From Ifrita kowaldi (Eukaryota > Chordata > Aves > Passeriformes > Cinclosomatidae), in assembly GCA_013398055.1 (NCBI GenBank), contig VZRS01002399.1:245-64244 (forward strand): a stretch of 64,000 nucleotides of DNA. Direction: 5' to 3'. The notes under the pieces are model-generated. The model was not told where the DNA came from. It ran no database searches and saw only the letters and a list, made by a program, of their open reading frames with translations. The stretch's first letter is position 1. Each line of letters begins with the position of its first letter. Of this stretch, positions 12,901 through 27,513 are shown piece by piece. The translations under genes and the position numbers were made by a program.

Positions 12901-15015
12901 GCTGGGCTCACTCTTCTGTTGGAAACTTGCTTATCTCAGCTTTGCTAGAGTGCCTTTTCTAAGGGTTTTCTTGCTATATCACTACCATCACTTTTAAAAC
13001 TAAAACTTTCTTTGTTAATTTGGCTTCAGTTTCTCTTCTGACATTTCTTTTTCTTTGCCCTTTCCCTATCTCCCTGCTTGGCTGTGGAAAAAAAACCCAT
13101 CTGACTTCTGGCCATGTAATATTTAGTCCTCTTTCTTTAATCTAATCTAATTTTTCTCTTTTCTTTGTATTTTTTAATGTCTTCTGGGGAAATACTTTTT
13201 CTTGAGGATGACTTCAAATGATGATTATGTCTCAGTAAGAGCTTATGTTTTTTGGAAAGTTTTATGCCTAAACAAATATTTAATTTGTGATGATTCAAAT
13301 TCTGTTTTGGAAAAGAACCAGTCAAAACACACACCAAAGAAACCCTCCAAAAACATAAAACTAAAAACAGGAAGCATGCCTTTTGAGATTGGTTAGCTAA
13401 AACTCCAGACTCCTCTTCAGATCCAAGGCTTATCAGAGCTGGGTTATCTCAAGTGTAACTTCTGCCCTGCCTTGCACACCGCCAGTGCAGCAGAGCCAGA
13501 CTACGTCATGCTAAAATATCAGAACTGCCTAATGAAATCTCCTGTTTGAGAAAAATATCTATTAGTTTATTATCTTCTTTGGATTAGCATTAAACTGCAA
13601 GACTTCCTGGTTCTAAGAGGCATCCAAAGAGACTCATTAAAGAATTGTTTCCTAGAATTTGGCACTGACACTTAACAAATCAATCCTCAAGAGGGGAAAT
13701 TACACTGGAAACACTGCTCCCTTCTGCCTTGGAGACTCCAATCCGCTCTTGAGACACATCACCTTTCAGAGTCCCATTCTGGGCCTCTCAGGGTTTTGGA
13801 TTATTTGATGCCTGAAGAGGGTTCTCTGTTCAGGTCTTGCTTCCAGTCTAGAAGCCAGTTTTGCATTTGCAGTTGTTTCACCCAGAGACAGTCTGGTTCT
13901 TGAAAGTGTGGATCTCGCTAACTCTGTTTTGTCAATCAGTAAAAGCTGTATGTTCTTCCCCGGGCAGTGTTTAAGTGGACATATCTATCTCAGTGATTCT
14001 AAAGGGATTTACTTCGAATATCCCTTTATTTCCAGCCCAGGTAAACTGCCTAACTCATTGTTATTCCCCTCTTAGATAATCTTTCTTCAGATGGTGGCAC
14101 CTGGGCCATGTGAAATTTTAGTAAAGACATTTAGCCCCTCTGGCAACAGTCAGATGCTTTACAGTTGCCATCTGGCAGCTGTCATGGGTTATAACTCTAG
14201 ATGTATGTAGGCACCAGGTTCATTGAAACATCTACTCAGCAGCTCTTTCTTCATTTATAATGTTGCCATTAGGCTTTCCTTCCTAGATTTCCCTTTTTGT
14301 CACCTGTAATTCACCAGCTTCATCTAAGGCGGTCATCAATTACTCTAGTTCGTATCTCTGCCGAGAGAGATCAGCTCCTCTCAGCTCCTATCCCTTCCTG
14401 AAATGCTCCAAGAATTGCCTCTGATGTAGTTTGCCATTCTGCAGCATCAGGAAACCTTCAGCATGTCAGTTCCAATCAATGGGGCCTTAGAGCAAGTGTT
14501 TGTTCTTTGCACTTCCACTTTGCATCAGGTTAGAAAGCATTTATCAGGTATTCCCTCCTGGTCTGGGCTGTTTGAGCTATCACTGCCTGTAATCCTCACT
14601 ATGATAACATGGATCTGCACATGCATGCTACCCTCAGAATCACACAGGGCTTTAAAAGGAAGAGTTAGTCTGGGAAAAAGTGTTTATTCCTACACTTCTC
14701 TCCAAATGAGCACTGTCAGCTTCTAGCCTACAATGACAGGCTATGGACATATGGAATTATGTCTGTACCTGAGAGTCTTTTCTCATGATGTGTTTTCTTT
14801 TCCCATCATGTGAATTGGGACAGTGGGGATAGAGGGGAGAAGGGTGAATGAAGGTGATGATAAAGACTTAACAATTGTCAGTTTGACAATTTCTCCAGGT
14901 TATATGGATTATAAGAAAACCCTGTTGACAGTCCTCTGGATTTCTGAAGGTACACAAATGCCAGTAGAAAGTCCCCCAATTAAATTTAAGTGTTGGTCTT
15001 TCTTTTATTCTTTTT

Positions 15016-15078
15016 TGTAGGTTTGGGTTGGTTTGTTTGTTTGTTTGTTTTTTGTAGGTTTTGTTTTTGTTTTTTTCC
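15016..15078. repeat. T/G-rich simple repeat, (GTTT)n core
   Basis: A run of GTTT units followed by longer T runs broken by single G. This is low-complexity sequence common in bird introns, with no coding or structural RNA signal. Confidence 0.8.
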
Positions 15079-16227
15079 CTCCACTGTGTTAAGAGGGGTT
15101 TTGGTGACTTAGAAGCCGAATGGCTCTTTTAAATTCAGGAGTTTACCTACCTGACTCACTCACGAATGGCTGCTGTAGGCAAAATCCTTCCTCCAGGCTT
15201 CATAGTGAAGTGAGACAGGTCACTTTTCACTGCAACTCACTGCTGAATTAATTGCTGCTAGACTGAAAGTACTGCTCGCTACGCCTGTTGTCTTGAGAAC
15301 TGCTTGCTGAATTCAGAAGGCACTTTTGCATTATTAAAATGACAATATTTTTAGCTTCCATTATTCTAGACTGCATAGTAGCCTTCCCAGACCTGGACTA
15401 CCCTGACAGTCCTCCTTCACAGCTCTTCCCCTTATAGTGATGGTGGTGACCTCTGGGTGTTTGCCAAAGGATACTGTTTCAACTTCCACTGCTGCCCCGA
15501 ACATTTGTAATTGATTATTGTCTTTGCTGTGATAGCTCTTTCTCATGACCTAACAACCCAGGCTCATTAGTCATCTGATCACAGTGTATTCATCCTACCT
15601 CAAAACGATACAAGACCAGGAAACGACCTTATCTTTGGATTCTGGTGCATTCAGCATGTTTGCCTTTTGGTGCTTTATCTTAACGTACCTTCAGAGACGG
15701 TTTTGGTCATTTCACTTCATGCAGTGATGAGTGGAAATCCATTGTGGTGTCCTCAGAACCATGTGCAAGGGCTCACACAACTGAAAAATATGCCGTCTCA
15801 TCCTAATCTCATCAGATGTTTTGCTTCAGTGCTAGTCTTTACTCAAGAGATTTTGCAGACATGTTTCTCATCAGGATGCTGATGATGACCAGGTTGAGAC
15901 TATTTGGAGTCCCAGACTGAAAAAGCCACATAATGTTGCACTTTCTTTCATACTTTTACAGAACTTGTCTCATCCAGCACAATGCTGGATCACTTCGAGG
16001 TAAAGTGACCTTGTTCATCTCTGTGAAGCCTGGGATTGTAAGGATATCTCTAGCTGAAAGTACTTACACAAAATCTTCTCTTCAGACATACATATCAAGT
16101 TCAGTCATCAGAATTTCTCCTGGTCTGTTATCCCACATCCTGATTTTCTTCAGTCTTTGCTGTCCACCTGAACCAGCCTCTGCTTAGTTATCACCTGAAT
16201 GAGGCGCCCTTCCCTTAGCATAAAGCA

Positions 16228-16354
16228 CTCAGGAAGCATTCGGACAATGCTCTTGGGTATGACTCTTGGGGATGGTCAGGAGAGCAGGGCCAGGAGTTAG
16301 ATTCAGTGATCCTTGTGGGTCCCTTCCATCTCAGCACATTCTGTGATTCTCTGA
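16228..16354 (+). mobile_element. CR1 LINE 3'-end fragment, plus strand
   Basis: A heavily 5'-truncated CR1 copy. The body has GACTCTTGGGGATGGTC, then a GGGCCAGGAGTTAGATTCAG segment, then GTGATCCTTGTGGGTCCCTTCC. It ends in the degenerate terminal direct repeat typical of CR1 (ATTCTGTGATTCTCTGAT). Only the 3' UTR is present, with no reverse transcriptase sequence. The 5' limit is approximate. Confidence 0.85.
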
Positions 16355-19300
16355 TCTTTCTGCTAATCACTTGCACTGGTCCCAGCCTGTCCCCTGAATC
16401 TTGATCTGTGTGGATTTCCTGAGAATGGTCATTGCTGCTCTAAGAGTAATGGTTTCATGGATGGTTTCTCACCTGCTAAATTGTTCTCTGTCAGAATTTC
16501 CGCACTGCCGGTGCAGGACTGTCAGCCTAATCAGGCAGGAGGTCCGGCTTTCACTTCAAGCAGGAGATAAGGTTGTCTCTGCCTTCCTCCTTCTCTGAGT
16601 AGCTGCTTTCTCTCTGACCTTTCTCAATATAAGGAGCTCTCTTGCCTCCTACATTGGCTGAGCCAGGTCCTTTCCTCAGCCTCTCATTTCTGTGTGTCTC
16701 TAGCAGGGAAACACCAGAGAACCGCCACGAGTAGATGCGGTCTCACCGCAGACCCTTCTGAATCAGATTGTTTCTCAAGCCATGGTAGGGATGTTCCCAT
16801 CCCAAATCCCATCAGAAGAGCTACCTCAGGACTGATTTACAAGAGCTTGGCTTGCTAATCAAGCTCTACAAATCCAAGGATTTGTCTAGAAATAATGTGC
16901 CACTTGCCACTATAGCTACATAGATTGGTTTTCTGAAATGATTTTTTACTCATACTCCAAATACTTGTGCTTCTGGGAGGACCTGTTACTGGGAGTTGCC
17001 CAAAGTAGAAATCTACATATGACCAATCATTGAAAGGGGACAAAAAATTTTCTCGTGAGTAATTGTGTTCCTCAGAGGAGGGTTGCATTTTTTTTTTTTT
17101 AACCTATTTATCTCAAACCATCCCTCTTCTGCTCTGTTTTGTCTCCTTTTTCACTTGCTGTGAGAAAAACTGAAAATCATATATTCAGCTTCACTTTTCT
17201 CACGGTTGCATAAGAGGCAGGATGTGAATGCACACAACATGTTCTGCAAAACCAGAATTTTCTGGATTAGGTACTTGTGGTATCAACTGATGTAGACAAG
17301 TGACTATATAATGGGTACTGACATAGGCAAGATATTTAAACAAGCCGTAATTACTGGTAATCTGTTGAACTTTTGGTACAAAAATAATTATTTTACCAAA
17401 TAAATTCTCAAGCAATACTTGCTGGAAAATACTTTGTATTTTTATGCGTAGTTACTTTTGATTCTTAAAACAGCATTGAAATTAATTTTCAGATGAGAAT
17501 AAATCCAGAATAATGAAGAAATTCCTGATCCAGTTGCACAAAAGCTGACATTTGGCTCTTGAGAATGCTTTTCACAGTAGTCAGTAATTAGAAAGGGAAA
17601 TTCCCTGCTGGTATAGAGCTACCATTTTGTTCCCCATTCCCTCATTGTTGCTGGGGGTAGGGTTATTATGCAATCCCTGGCAAGCTCATCCCACCAGACT
17701 GCTTACTAATTTGTAGGCTGTAGGTGTAAATTGAAAAGCCTTCATCCTGCTTCTGTTTACTTCACAGATTGAACTGGGCTCCAGTTATTCTCATCTATGT
17801 GAATTGAGGCACTGTTGCTGCTCTTGCCTCTTTTTTCTCCTTGTGGGTGGGCACAGCTCATTTGAACCTGCTTTTCTTTTCAAAAGAAACATTTAGAAGA
17901 ATGGGTATGTAAGAGGTGGCTTTGGTACTTAGTGTTCTCTAACTTTAATGATTATATATCTGGATACAGTCAGTAGTGTAGTAGAGGTTCCTTAGGGCAC
18001 TGCCAGTGTTTATTTATTATTTGTCAGGCACACATCAGGGTTTTGTTCTCCTACAATTCATTTAATCTTTTTCCTTTTTTTTTTTTCTTTCTTCCTACTC
18101 ATTTCAGCTATATGAGTAAAGTTGACTCTACTTGTATGGGAGACTTAATTATACCTGTTATTGCTCTCTTTAGCCCGTTTGTCACAAGCTTGTTTTAGCT
18201 AACAGACTGCTTTTAAATATGCAGAATGCAGAGTAGGGGAGATAGGGGACATAAAGTAGCAAACAAATAATGAAAATGGAGAAAGACTTTTCACTACAGA
18301 TTCTCTTGAGCAATAGGTCACTTTCATAGGAAAATGAACTCCCTATTTTATACCATTACATGAGGAATGCTTTCTGGAAGCTTCGGGGAGGTATTTTAAA
18401 TGGTTGCTAAGGCAGCAGTTTGCCTCTTATTGCTGTCCTCTCTCTCTGGCCTCTCTTTACATGATAGTGTGGGGATCCCACATGTAGGAGTAAAGGAAAA
18501 ACCTCCAGTCAGTAAATCACCCCCCACCCCGCCCCAACCACTAATCCTTCCTGTTAAGAAAATCTGCCCACACATTGTGATAAATCCCAGATTAAGACAA
18601 TCATAAATGTTTTCTGTATTAGCTGCATGCAGAGGAGCAGTGGGGCTTTTGACTGTGCAAAGTTTCTTGGCTTCCTTTAGAATCTCTCAGTAACCCAGTT
18701 TTATTGTCCATAAAGGTTATACAAAGTGCTTGTATGAATTAGAATTGGGTTATGATACATTTAGACACTGGGCTTATATAATGGCCTTAGCTTCAATACC
18801 CCCCCATTCCAAACAATTTCTTAGACATTGTGTAAGATTTCCCCAAAAGATGAAAAAGACCCATATGGTACCTTCTCAAAACTCTCTATTTGTCTATTTT
18901 TTTTTTCTTTTAGTTCATCTGATGTTCCACTGATTACATTTCTTGCAAAATGAATTAAACCCCCATTCTAAACAGCCAGCTTTGTATGTGGTGCAGATGT
19001 TATGCAACTGGCAGCTTTCACAGGAAGAACATTGTGTACATGGCAATGTGTTCTTAGGCTTCTGAACCCATTTGCCCTCTCTCTGCTGACTATGAGAGAG
19101 ATTTGGGATTTCCTCTTGGGAGGAACAAACCACATACAACCTGTGTGAAAGCTGGTCCTGGACTTTGACCATTTCTGTTCATATTTTTACATCTGTACCC
19201 ATCATGTACGCTAAAAGCTTGGGATATGCTTGAGCCTAATAAGCTAAACTTGAGTAAATATGAAAAGGAATATTGCAAGATTAAAGACATGATAAAAATA

Positions 19301-21141
19301 TCAAGGCAGGATAAAATGCTAAACTCTTTGTTAAGGTACTTGATACATTCTCTTGACTTTTGAGAAATCATAACTAAATTTTTTTCCAATTAAATTTACA
19401 GAATCTTGTCCTTATGATTTTCTGTTGTCAGTCCTCCATATTTGTTTTCACATTTATGGATATAATACAGCTCTCAGATGTTCATTTATATTGTCTTTCT
19501 GATTAAGACTTCAACGTTTTTACATTAACTACATTCCATAAATATTTTTCCTGGAATGTGAATTTCTGATATCCATTTTACAAAAGATTAAATACTGAAG
19601 GAACTTGCTCAAGATTACATGTCACACTTGAGCCATGACTAAACTTCAGGGGTTCTGCTCTTCACAATACAATGTTTGCCTCCCAAGTCGGGAATGCTTC
19701 AATAATCATCTGTCTCCTTGCACGGAAATATTGTCCATGCATAGAGTAACAAATGTTTGTTAAATGTGTAACATTCCAACCATGAGTGTAAAATAGAACA
19801 AAGAGGTTTTAAAATAGGGGAACACAGTCTAGTTTTATAAATTTAGTGGAAACCCTAAAAACAATTCCAGTAATAACAGCTGTTGGCCTGCTATGTATCA
19901 AAAAGATAAGCAAATCTTTCCTACTACAGGATTAAAGCGATGAAACGTCTCCAAATACTCTCTCAACACTCTAGGCTTAGTCACTTAAACAAATAAATGT
20001 GTTTGGATCCATACTATGTTTTCGTTCTTCCTGTTGTTTGGCGCAGAATCAGAAACAGCAACATTTACATGTATTTTGGATTACTAAACTGGATGGTGTA
20101 ATGCCTTCTGTGCTCTGTATAACATGGAAGTGTTGTGGGGTTTTTTTGTTAAGTGAAAATAAGAAGTAATAAGAATCTAATCTATTAAATATGATTCCTG
20201 GCCTTTAATTTTAATACTTCTCTAATTACATAGTTCATATTCTGGAGACTAGCTGTCATTTATCAAGTGTTGGTATCTCCTGCAAATTCATTTTTCATTT
20301 AGATGTGGTTGAATTTCTGACCATCGGGAGCTGTTTCTCCCTTTCTGAACCAGGTTTTTCTTTTATCCTTTTAGCTAAAGTTGTTTTACAGTTGCATTCC
20401 TTATAGAATTATTTTCTCAAGTACCTGTGCAAAATTTGTATGATTAGTCTCCAGAAGATGAAAAAGCACAGAAAAATAACAGATCCAGGGTGCTGACTTT
20501 GAGCTTTACACAGCTTTTCATTGAAATTTATTGAGAATAATTCAGAATAATATTGAAACTATAAAATGCCTCTGAACAAACACTGGTGTGATTGATTGTC
20601 CCTAACTACTGAGATAGATTTCCGGTATCACCAAAATTCAGCTTTAGGAGTGGCAGATGGCATGAGACTCCTCATGAGTTAGAGCTGAGCTGCAGGGCAG
20701 TATTTAGTTTCTGCAATGAAAATATGAGTTATTTCTCACGCTTCCATGCTCATGTTCTGCAAATGCTTAGATAGGCGGGTTTGACTATTTGTGCCATTTA
20801 TGGTGAAATTCTCAGATAAAAAATTTCACAGCTGTACATTTCAGATCCTCATATGGAGGTCAAGAAGAAAAGGACAGCTGTTGATATTGCTGCACACCAA
20901 CACTTCATCTGTTTGACAAAGTGGTGTTGTCTGGACTCATGTTTGGTGCTGCACTGTGTAAGTGTTTTGGAGAGAAGTATAGAGAGAAATTGAAGTCATG
21001 TGGCTGAAAGAAGCTGTGTTCGAGGTTGGAAAGACTACCTGTAGCAGATTAAGTGCAGGGAAAAGGCAAAGAAGTGCAAAGATACAATTTGTAATGCATA
21101 TAAAAAATGAGAGAAATTCAGAAATTCATTGAATGCCTACT

Positions 21142-21330
21142 TCATAAAACCATGGAACAGTGTAGGTTGGAAGGGACCTTGAAGGATCATCTGATCCAAT
21201 CATCCATGTGAAAGGAAGCCTGGATTAGGTTGTTTCGACCCTTTCCAGCCACTTCTTGAAAACATCCAGAGATGGGGACTCTACCATGTTCCTGTGGAGG
21301 TTGTTCAACTCATTGATTGTTCTCACTGTG
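21142..21330 (-). mobile_element. CR1 LINE 3'-end fragment, minus strand
   Basis: Read on the plus strand this is the complement of a CR1 tail: GTAGGTTGGAAGGGACCTTG, a GATCATCTGATCCAATCATC segment, and further on CATCCAGAGATGGGGACTC, TGTTCCTGTGGAGG and TCTCACTGTGA. The 3' terminus lies at the low coordinate. The copy is 5'-truncated and diverged, with no coding sequence. Confidence 0.88.
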
Positions 21331-21344
21331 ATTTTTTTTTTTGA

Positions 21345-21382
21345 TAGAATCATAGAATATGATGAGTTGCAAGGGACCCCTG
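21345..21382 (-). mobile_element. Second short CR1 3' end abutting the first
   Basis: Right after the truncated end of the preceding CR1 copy and a T run comes a fresh CR1 terminus: AGAATCATAGAATATGATG followed by TTGCAAGGGACCCC. Only about 40 bp is recognisable. Two CR1 3' ends in the same orientation within ~210 bp imply two insertions, or one insertion into or beside the other. Confidence 0.65.
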
Positions 21383-24300
21383 AAAGAAAATGTATTTACC
21401 ACCCTCTTGGTCTACAATTACATATATTTATTGTCTACAAATACATATATTTAATTTCTACTCATCCTAATGAAAATTTCAAATAAAACAACTTTGTAAT
21501 CTGGAAAAACGTAATCCTCAGAATTAAATCCCTTTGATGTTGAGATAAATTTGTGGTTTCTTCTAGAGGTTTTGTGTTGCCGTATGCATGTAGAGTAAGA
21601 TGGGAGTACAATTTTGTAACTGGGAAGTCTATCCACAGCCAAAAATCGACATACATAATGAAACCTGTTATTTCAAAACAAAGCAGCAGGAGCTGAAAAC
21701 TTAGTCTAATGCTTTTTATATAGGGTTCCTCTGAAGCTTCAGGAATCTGCTGTCCCTTATGCAACCCGTCTTGGAAATTAATTTAGAAAGTATAAAGAAT
21801 GCCAGAAGCAGATTTTAGAAAATCACTTTTATAATTTGGTTTTAAAAAAATGTGTGTCAAGGTCTCGGCAAAATTCCATGTGTAATATGGAAGTACCACG
21901 AAGTGAACATTTCATTCAGTGCAGGGCCCTGCGATTAGCTCAGTTATTATAGTGTTGATCTGTGTACGAGTAATATTTGATGCACTACCATTTCATTTTA
22001 CAGCTCTGTTTTTAGAATAGTTCAATTTGCAGAGCGATTTAGAATTTTATGAAAAACCTTTACCAAATTTCTTCGTTACTCTACTTTTTTCAGAACCCCT
22101 TTTTGCAGGATTATTTCCTCCAGAAGACATCTTATACCATGAGGAAATACACTGCTGTATTCAAGACAATAGAGAACATCTTTGGAAAAAAACACAAAAG
22201 ACCCCAAATTCCAACAAAACCACCGACACACAACCACACACACAGACCTATATAACCATTGAAGCTTTTAGTTACTTTTCTACTACTCACGTCACTGTTT
22301 TGTTCCCATAATGAACATTTAGGGCAAGACATTCTTCAAAAAACTGTCTAAACCGTGTTTTAATGTGAGCTTTTCTTTTAGTCTCAGCACTTAACTGACT
22401 TGGTCTTTCAGTCAGTGTTTGAAGAGAGCCTGCCACACTCTTGAAGAAATCTGTTCTGCCCACAAGAGTTTCCTTTTTGCCAAACTATGGCTTTACTGCT
22501 GTCTGAGGGCAGTGTGTCTTTCTGAATCAGAACCCTCTCATACTGGAAGGGAGAAGGCAGAACTTTTTGATTTCTTGGAAACTCTGGGCCTGCGGGTTTA
22601 ATTTGCTGGAAGGGTGCTCAAGGTAACATGAGATTAGGCTTTATAGAAAACCTTGGGCAGAGTGGCAGGGAGGGAAATTGATTGTGAATAGCCCAAATAA
22701 TCTGTGATGCCCTCTGGGGAAAGGAGGAATCGGAGAAGCTGTGCATTAGTAGTTTATCAGCATATCAAAAGTGCGAGGAGCCAGAGCCTGGATTGTTACC
22801 TCTTGGCTCTGTCTAACGTTCAGGCACACACTCACATGCACACAGAAAACTTGGTGGCTTCTTAATTGTTCACAACTACTGTCAGTGCCGCCAGAAACCC
22901 CTCCTGACTTCCTGCAGCTCTTCTGCACGAGCAGCATTCCTGATCCCACAGGGGATGCAAATTGTTAAGCAAAAGATCTAAGAGCTTTTTTAAGGAGGTA
23001 AATGCCTTCTTAAGTTTATCTGCTCAAAGCCTGTAGTTCCAGATCACCGGTATTTCTGCTGTAAATGTGGTTTTAGCAGTGGATTAAGTCTCAGAAATAG
23101 ATTATGCTCCGTACACAGTCATCCAAAGGCTATGAGAATTTGTGTGGAATCCGCTTGAGCTAGGTTGGGATGTATATTCTGGCATTGAGACACTCACGAG
23201 GAACATGAATAGCACACGTGCCAGAGCTGCTGATGCTTTAAAGCTCCAACACCAAGCAGGACAATAATGCTATTAAAAATATGTATTTTCTGTAATCCTT
23301 AAATCCCTTCTTAAGTGAGGAGCTCCAAGTGAGGTAGCTATTCTTGGCACTATTGTCATAATGCTGAGTAGTGTAATATTTTCTAAAATGAAGGTTAAAT
23401 GAGAAGCCTGAACAAGCTAAGCAACTGAGAAATGCTGATCCTGTGAAATGTGCAGACTCACATTTTACTATGTGTTTCAAATGACCTTCACCAGTTCTGG
23501 TGTTCCTAGGAGTAGAAGAGGCATTTCCTTTGTACTTTGCTGCCAGTTGTTACACTGTATTTCAGACAAGTGTCATCTCTATAATATCATTATTGATTAT
23601 ATTAGTAGAGAAGCCCCCTCTACCCTTAAGCCCATGCTGGACTTTATACTCCACAAATTCATGATTAGAAAAGGCTCCTTTGGCTGGCAATTAATGCTCT
23701 GAGAAATGGAAAAGAGAGAGTGGTTGGGCAGGAAAGCAGGCTCTTATCATCCCTCTGCAGGGAGCACCTGACACACAGAAAGGTGCCTTCAGTGCATGAT
23801 CTATATATGTTGTTTGACCAGCCACTATAAAATTTCTTCCTTATCAGATGTTTTATGTGCCTCCTCAAACTTAACATTCCTTTTCTTTGATTGACTGTTG
23901 TCGCAAGTGTTGCAAGTGTGCTCTTATCTGGGATTTTGTTCCTGGAATAAAAATGGCAGTTCCTGAGTTTCAAATTGAATTGTCAATGAACCTGGAGTTC
24001 CCTGCCACAGAAATGTAAATGAGAGGTGCCCGTGTGAGCAGAAGATAAGGTCCATGTCTTCTGTGTGAGGCCACAGCACATATTTCTCTGGCCCCCACAT
24101 TGCTTATGCATTGCTCATTATGGGGCTAAAGATGTTGGTAATATACAACAATGCAAGAAAGACAATTTTATCAAAAGATAGCAATGCAATTGATTTCAAA
24201 TGGCAGAGACACCCCATCAGTATCGTTTAACCCCAACTTTACTAAACTACTGTAATGCAGTAATTAGTAAGGAACAACTCTCACCCAGCCCATGGCGTTT

Positions 24301-25050
24301 GCTCTGATATGAAGGTCACATTTTCTTGACTGCCCTTAGTTAAGCTTTCTAGAACTGATGATAAGAATAGTGGATTTTGGATTTCATCATGATTAGATCA
24401 CGCTTTCTCTCAATTATTGTTGCATTATGAATATGAGAGCATCTTCTTTTTTCTTATTTAGATTTCCTAACTGTGTGAGTGCTTAAAGCTTATTTTCAGG
24501 GTGAACAGAAGTTCTGGACCACTGAATTTAAAATATGTTATTGACTGGACTTGAATGGACTGGAGGTCCTTACTCATGAAATATCTATTAGTCACAGTGG
24601 AGGCACATTCTTTCAAGCATTTATAAATGGTATTTTTGTGCAAAAAACTCTGTGCATTGACAGAAGCAAAGACACATGGGCTCAGGCAGATAACGACAGT
24701 TGCTGCAGAAATTGAGTAAAATCTTGGTACCGGTATGAGAAGTTTCATATTGTTTTGATGAATTAAGAATGTGCTGACGGGATTTTAATTTGCATTTAGC
24801 AAAAATTAAAATGCTGAGTTTTGCTCACAGTAATTAGGTAGTCCTTCAGCTTTCAACACACCTGTCCATAAACATAATTCTTCTTTATCCTGCCAGATAC
24901 TGAGCATTCTGCATTTGACTTTTTAATGGCCTTAAATTTTATGCCTAGCATAAGACCTGGAAGTTGGTTTAGGTGCACATTTATAAATCTTTGGCCTGTG
25001 CTGAGACAGAAAGCATCTGAATGAATTCTTTACCACATGGATTTGGGAAA

Positions 25051-25066
25051 TGCGTGTGTGTGTGTG
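25051..25066. repeat. (GT)n microsatellite, short
   Basis: TG dinucleotide repeats with a TGCG start, seven or so units. Confidence 0.7.
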
Positions 25067-27343
25067 AAATATGCTTTATGCATTGCTAGAGTTTGGTTTA
25101 TGTGCACATGCCCTGGTTCAAGATAACACAGAAGGGCAGGTCTGGGGAGGAAGATCAGAGCTCTGTTTTGTCCCTTTTCAAAAAAGGGCATTTTTTTGTG
25201 GGCATCAGAAATAAATGCAAAAGGAGGTTTGTGATTTGTTTTTTAATTGAACGTTTAAAAAAGTTCTATGTTAGCACTCCTAGAACTGATTAGCAATTGC
25301 AGTCCTGGACTAGCAAGCTAGAAGTAATTCTTAATCGGGGGGGGAAACATTTTGGTCTCTTCTCTGCCTAGAAAGAAACACCAATATATTGACCGTTTAA
25401 ATGGAATATATAGATTTTCACTATTTTTTTGGGGCGGGGGGAGAGGGGATGGAGCTTTTCATCCAGATATAATTTCCAGGCTGAAGTAGAGATCCAGCAC
25501 GAGTCAGAAAAGGGTTTATACCTGGATGGGGAGGAGAAGGTATCTGAGCCATTAGAACAAGGATTGAACCAGAGAGTTTTGTCACCCTAAAACATGCTTC
25601 TCCACACAGCACCAGTCTCCTTCAGGACAGATTTCACTCACCCTCTTCTTCTTGCGTCCCTCTGCTTTGTAAAACTAGTAAAACACTTCACTAGACCAGC
25701 AGGGATGAGGCTGGCTTGGTAACTCGGGGGGAAATCATCAAAATAAACAGAGCAGGGATTTGAAGACACATCAGTGCTTTCATTACCTGATTGCCAAGCC
25801 AGTTTTCCCCCTCAGTTCAGGATAAACGTGAGGTACAACAGTACAGGAAAGAGACTGGCTGAAGGTTGCTCATTTTGTAAAATCTTTCTCTGACAGTGAA
25901 CAGCCTAATTCAGAACGGATTTATGAATTTACATCTTCCATCTCACAAGCAGAGTCTTCAGTGCTGGTCCCAGAGCACACTCTAATAGCATGTCTCGGCT
26001 TTTTGCAAGATAAATAAGAGAAATAACTAAATAAGTTTTGCCTTCTGGTCCCACTGTGCAGCCAAATGAAAATATAAACAATTTTTTCGCAAACTAAGTT
26101 CCTTCTTTTTTTTTAGCGCTATTTAAATTTCCTTTTAAATTAATTGTGCCACAATCCCTGGAAACACTGAAAAAGTACTCTGGCGTAGAAGATGCAATTG
26201 TCAAACTGCATCTCTGCCAGATTTGTTGTTGTTCTGCTTCCTGGGTTCTGTGAGCATCAATGCCCCGAGCTGGGAGATCTTTGATAGAATTTGGCTGTTC
26301 TTTCTACGAAAGTGAGACAAAGGCTTGGTACACAGGGGGCCACTCCAACTTTATGTCTTCCATGGATTTCCCTGGCTTAAATTCTAGTTGACTCTCTAAG
26401 CTACTTTTCCATTTAATTTGAGCAATTGGTGCATCAGAGAAGAGGCTGAAGATCTGGAATCTCAGATTTAATCTCTTCCTAAAGAACTCCTGTTTGTGAA
26501 GGCTGAGACCAATTGGAAGTGTGACAAGCTTTTAAGGATAATAAGTATGTTATCATAGAGCATTTAGTATATTGTTTTGAAAAAGGAGCTCAATGTCTAT
26601 ATCCCTGCTTCACAGACTACACTAAAGTGGTTTGAGAAAAATTGTTTAGCAATACACGTCACGTCTCACATCCAGTAGAGGGTTGTATGCACATTGCCTT
26701 GCTTTATTTCACTTTCTTTTATGAGGCTGCAAAAGAATTTTGTTCCTTAAACAGCTCTCCAATGCTTTTTATCTATCTAGAAAATCAGATTAAAATCTGC
26801 TCTTTAAAGTGAGGTAGCTAATTGCATTATATATATCTGGATAAAGTGATGGGAAATATATCTAGGAATTAACAGCAGTTTTCTCTCTTTCCAGAGAAAT
26901 GTCTGTACTATAGACTTGAATGAAAAGCCCTAACTGTTCATGCTGAACAACAAATACACAAAATCCTTAAATTTTTACTTCTTTCAAGTGATTGTTATCT
27001 AAAAATTGTTGATTTCTATACAATATCCTCTTCAGCAAGCAATGTTTCTCCCCGGCTAAAGCCCTTGAGACATCATCTATCAAAAGCTATTTTTTACTAG
27101 TTTGGAATAGTGGCTATTTTTTGCCAAATAAATAATGTTCACACTGAAATAGTTTGACAGCAGAACACTGAGTATAAATAATGTCTCTGTGGAAGTATTC
27201 CACCGAGAACCCTGCATGGATCTTTGTTGAGGTTTATTGTGGTTATATTCTCATCTAAAATGCTTGCGTTAGTTTTGTCATCTTGGAAGAACTGTTGGCA
27301 CTCTGATCCCTCCATTACATGGAAGACAGAAATGAGAAATCCA

Positions 27344-27513
27344 TGAGAGCCTGTGAGAGCCCTAAGTGGCTGTGCTCCATTTTTTTTTTTTTTTCAATAT
27401 TGGATTTTATTTTCTATAGCTGCTATTTTGGGTTGGCCTTGGCTCACGTGTAGGGAACTGGCCAGAGGACTGCTCTGACTAATGCTGACTCTGTTCCCAG
27501 GGGACCTGCTAAG
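27344..27513 (+). repeat. 170-bp direct duplication, copy 1 (ends at the N)
   Basis: Copy 1 and copy 2 (27515-27684) have the same length and a constant offset of 171. They are identical from the 15-T run at 27380 through to 27513. The few mismatches all lie in the ~35 bases upstream of the T run. Copy 1 ends exactly at the base before the single N. There is no coding content. See the finding on a probable assembly artefact. Confidence 0.9.

Noticed and set aside
15667..15882. Peptide containing PSHPNLIRCFASV, slightly like a protein kinase segment
   Set aside because: Only a few residues match and no other kinase motif occurs nearby on either strand.
21926..21970. tRNA-like stretch with an A-box-like TAGCTCAGTTAT
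   Set aside because: No B box, no acceptor stem pairing and no CR1 tail follow. It may be a scrap of an old SINE head, but that cannot be supported.
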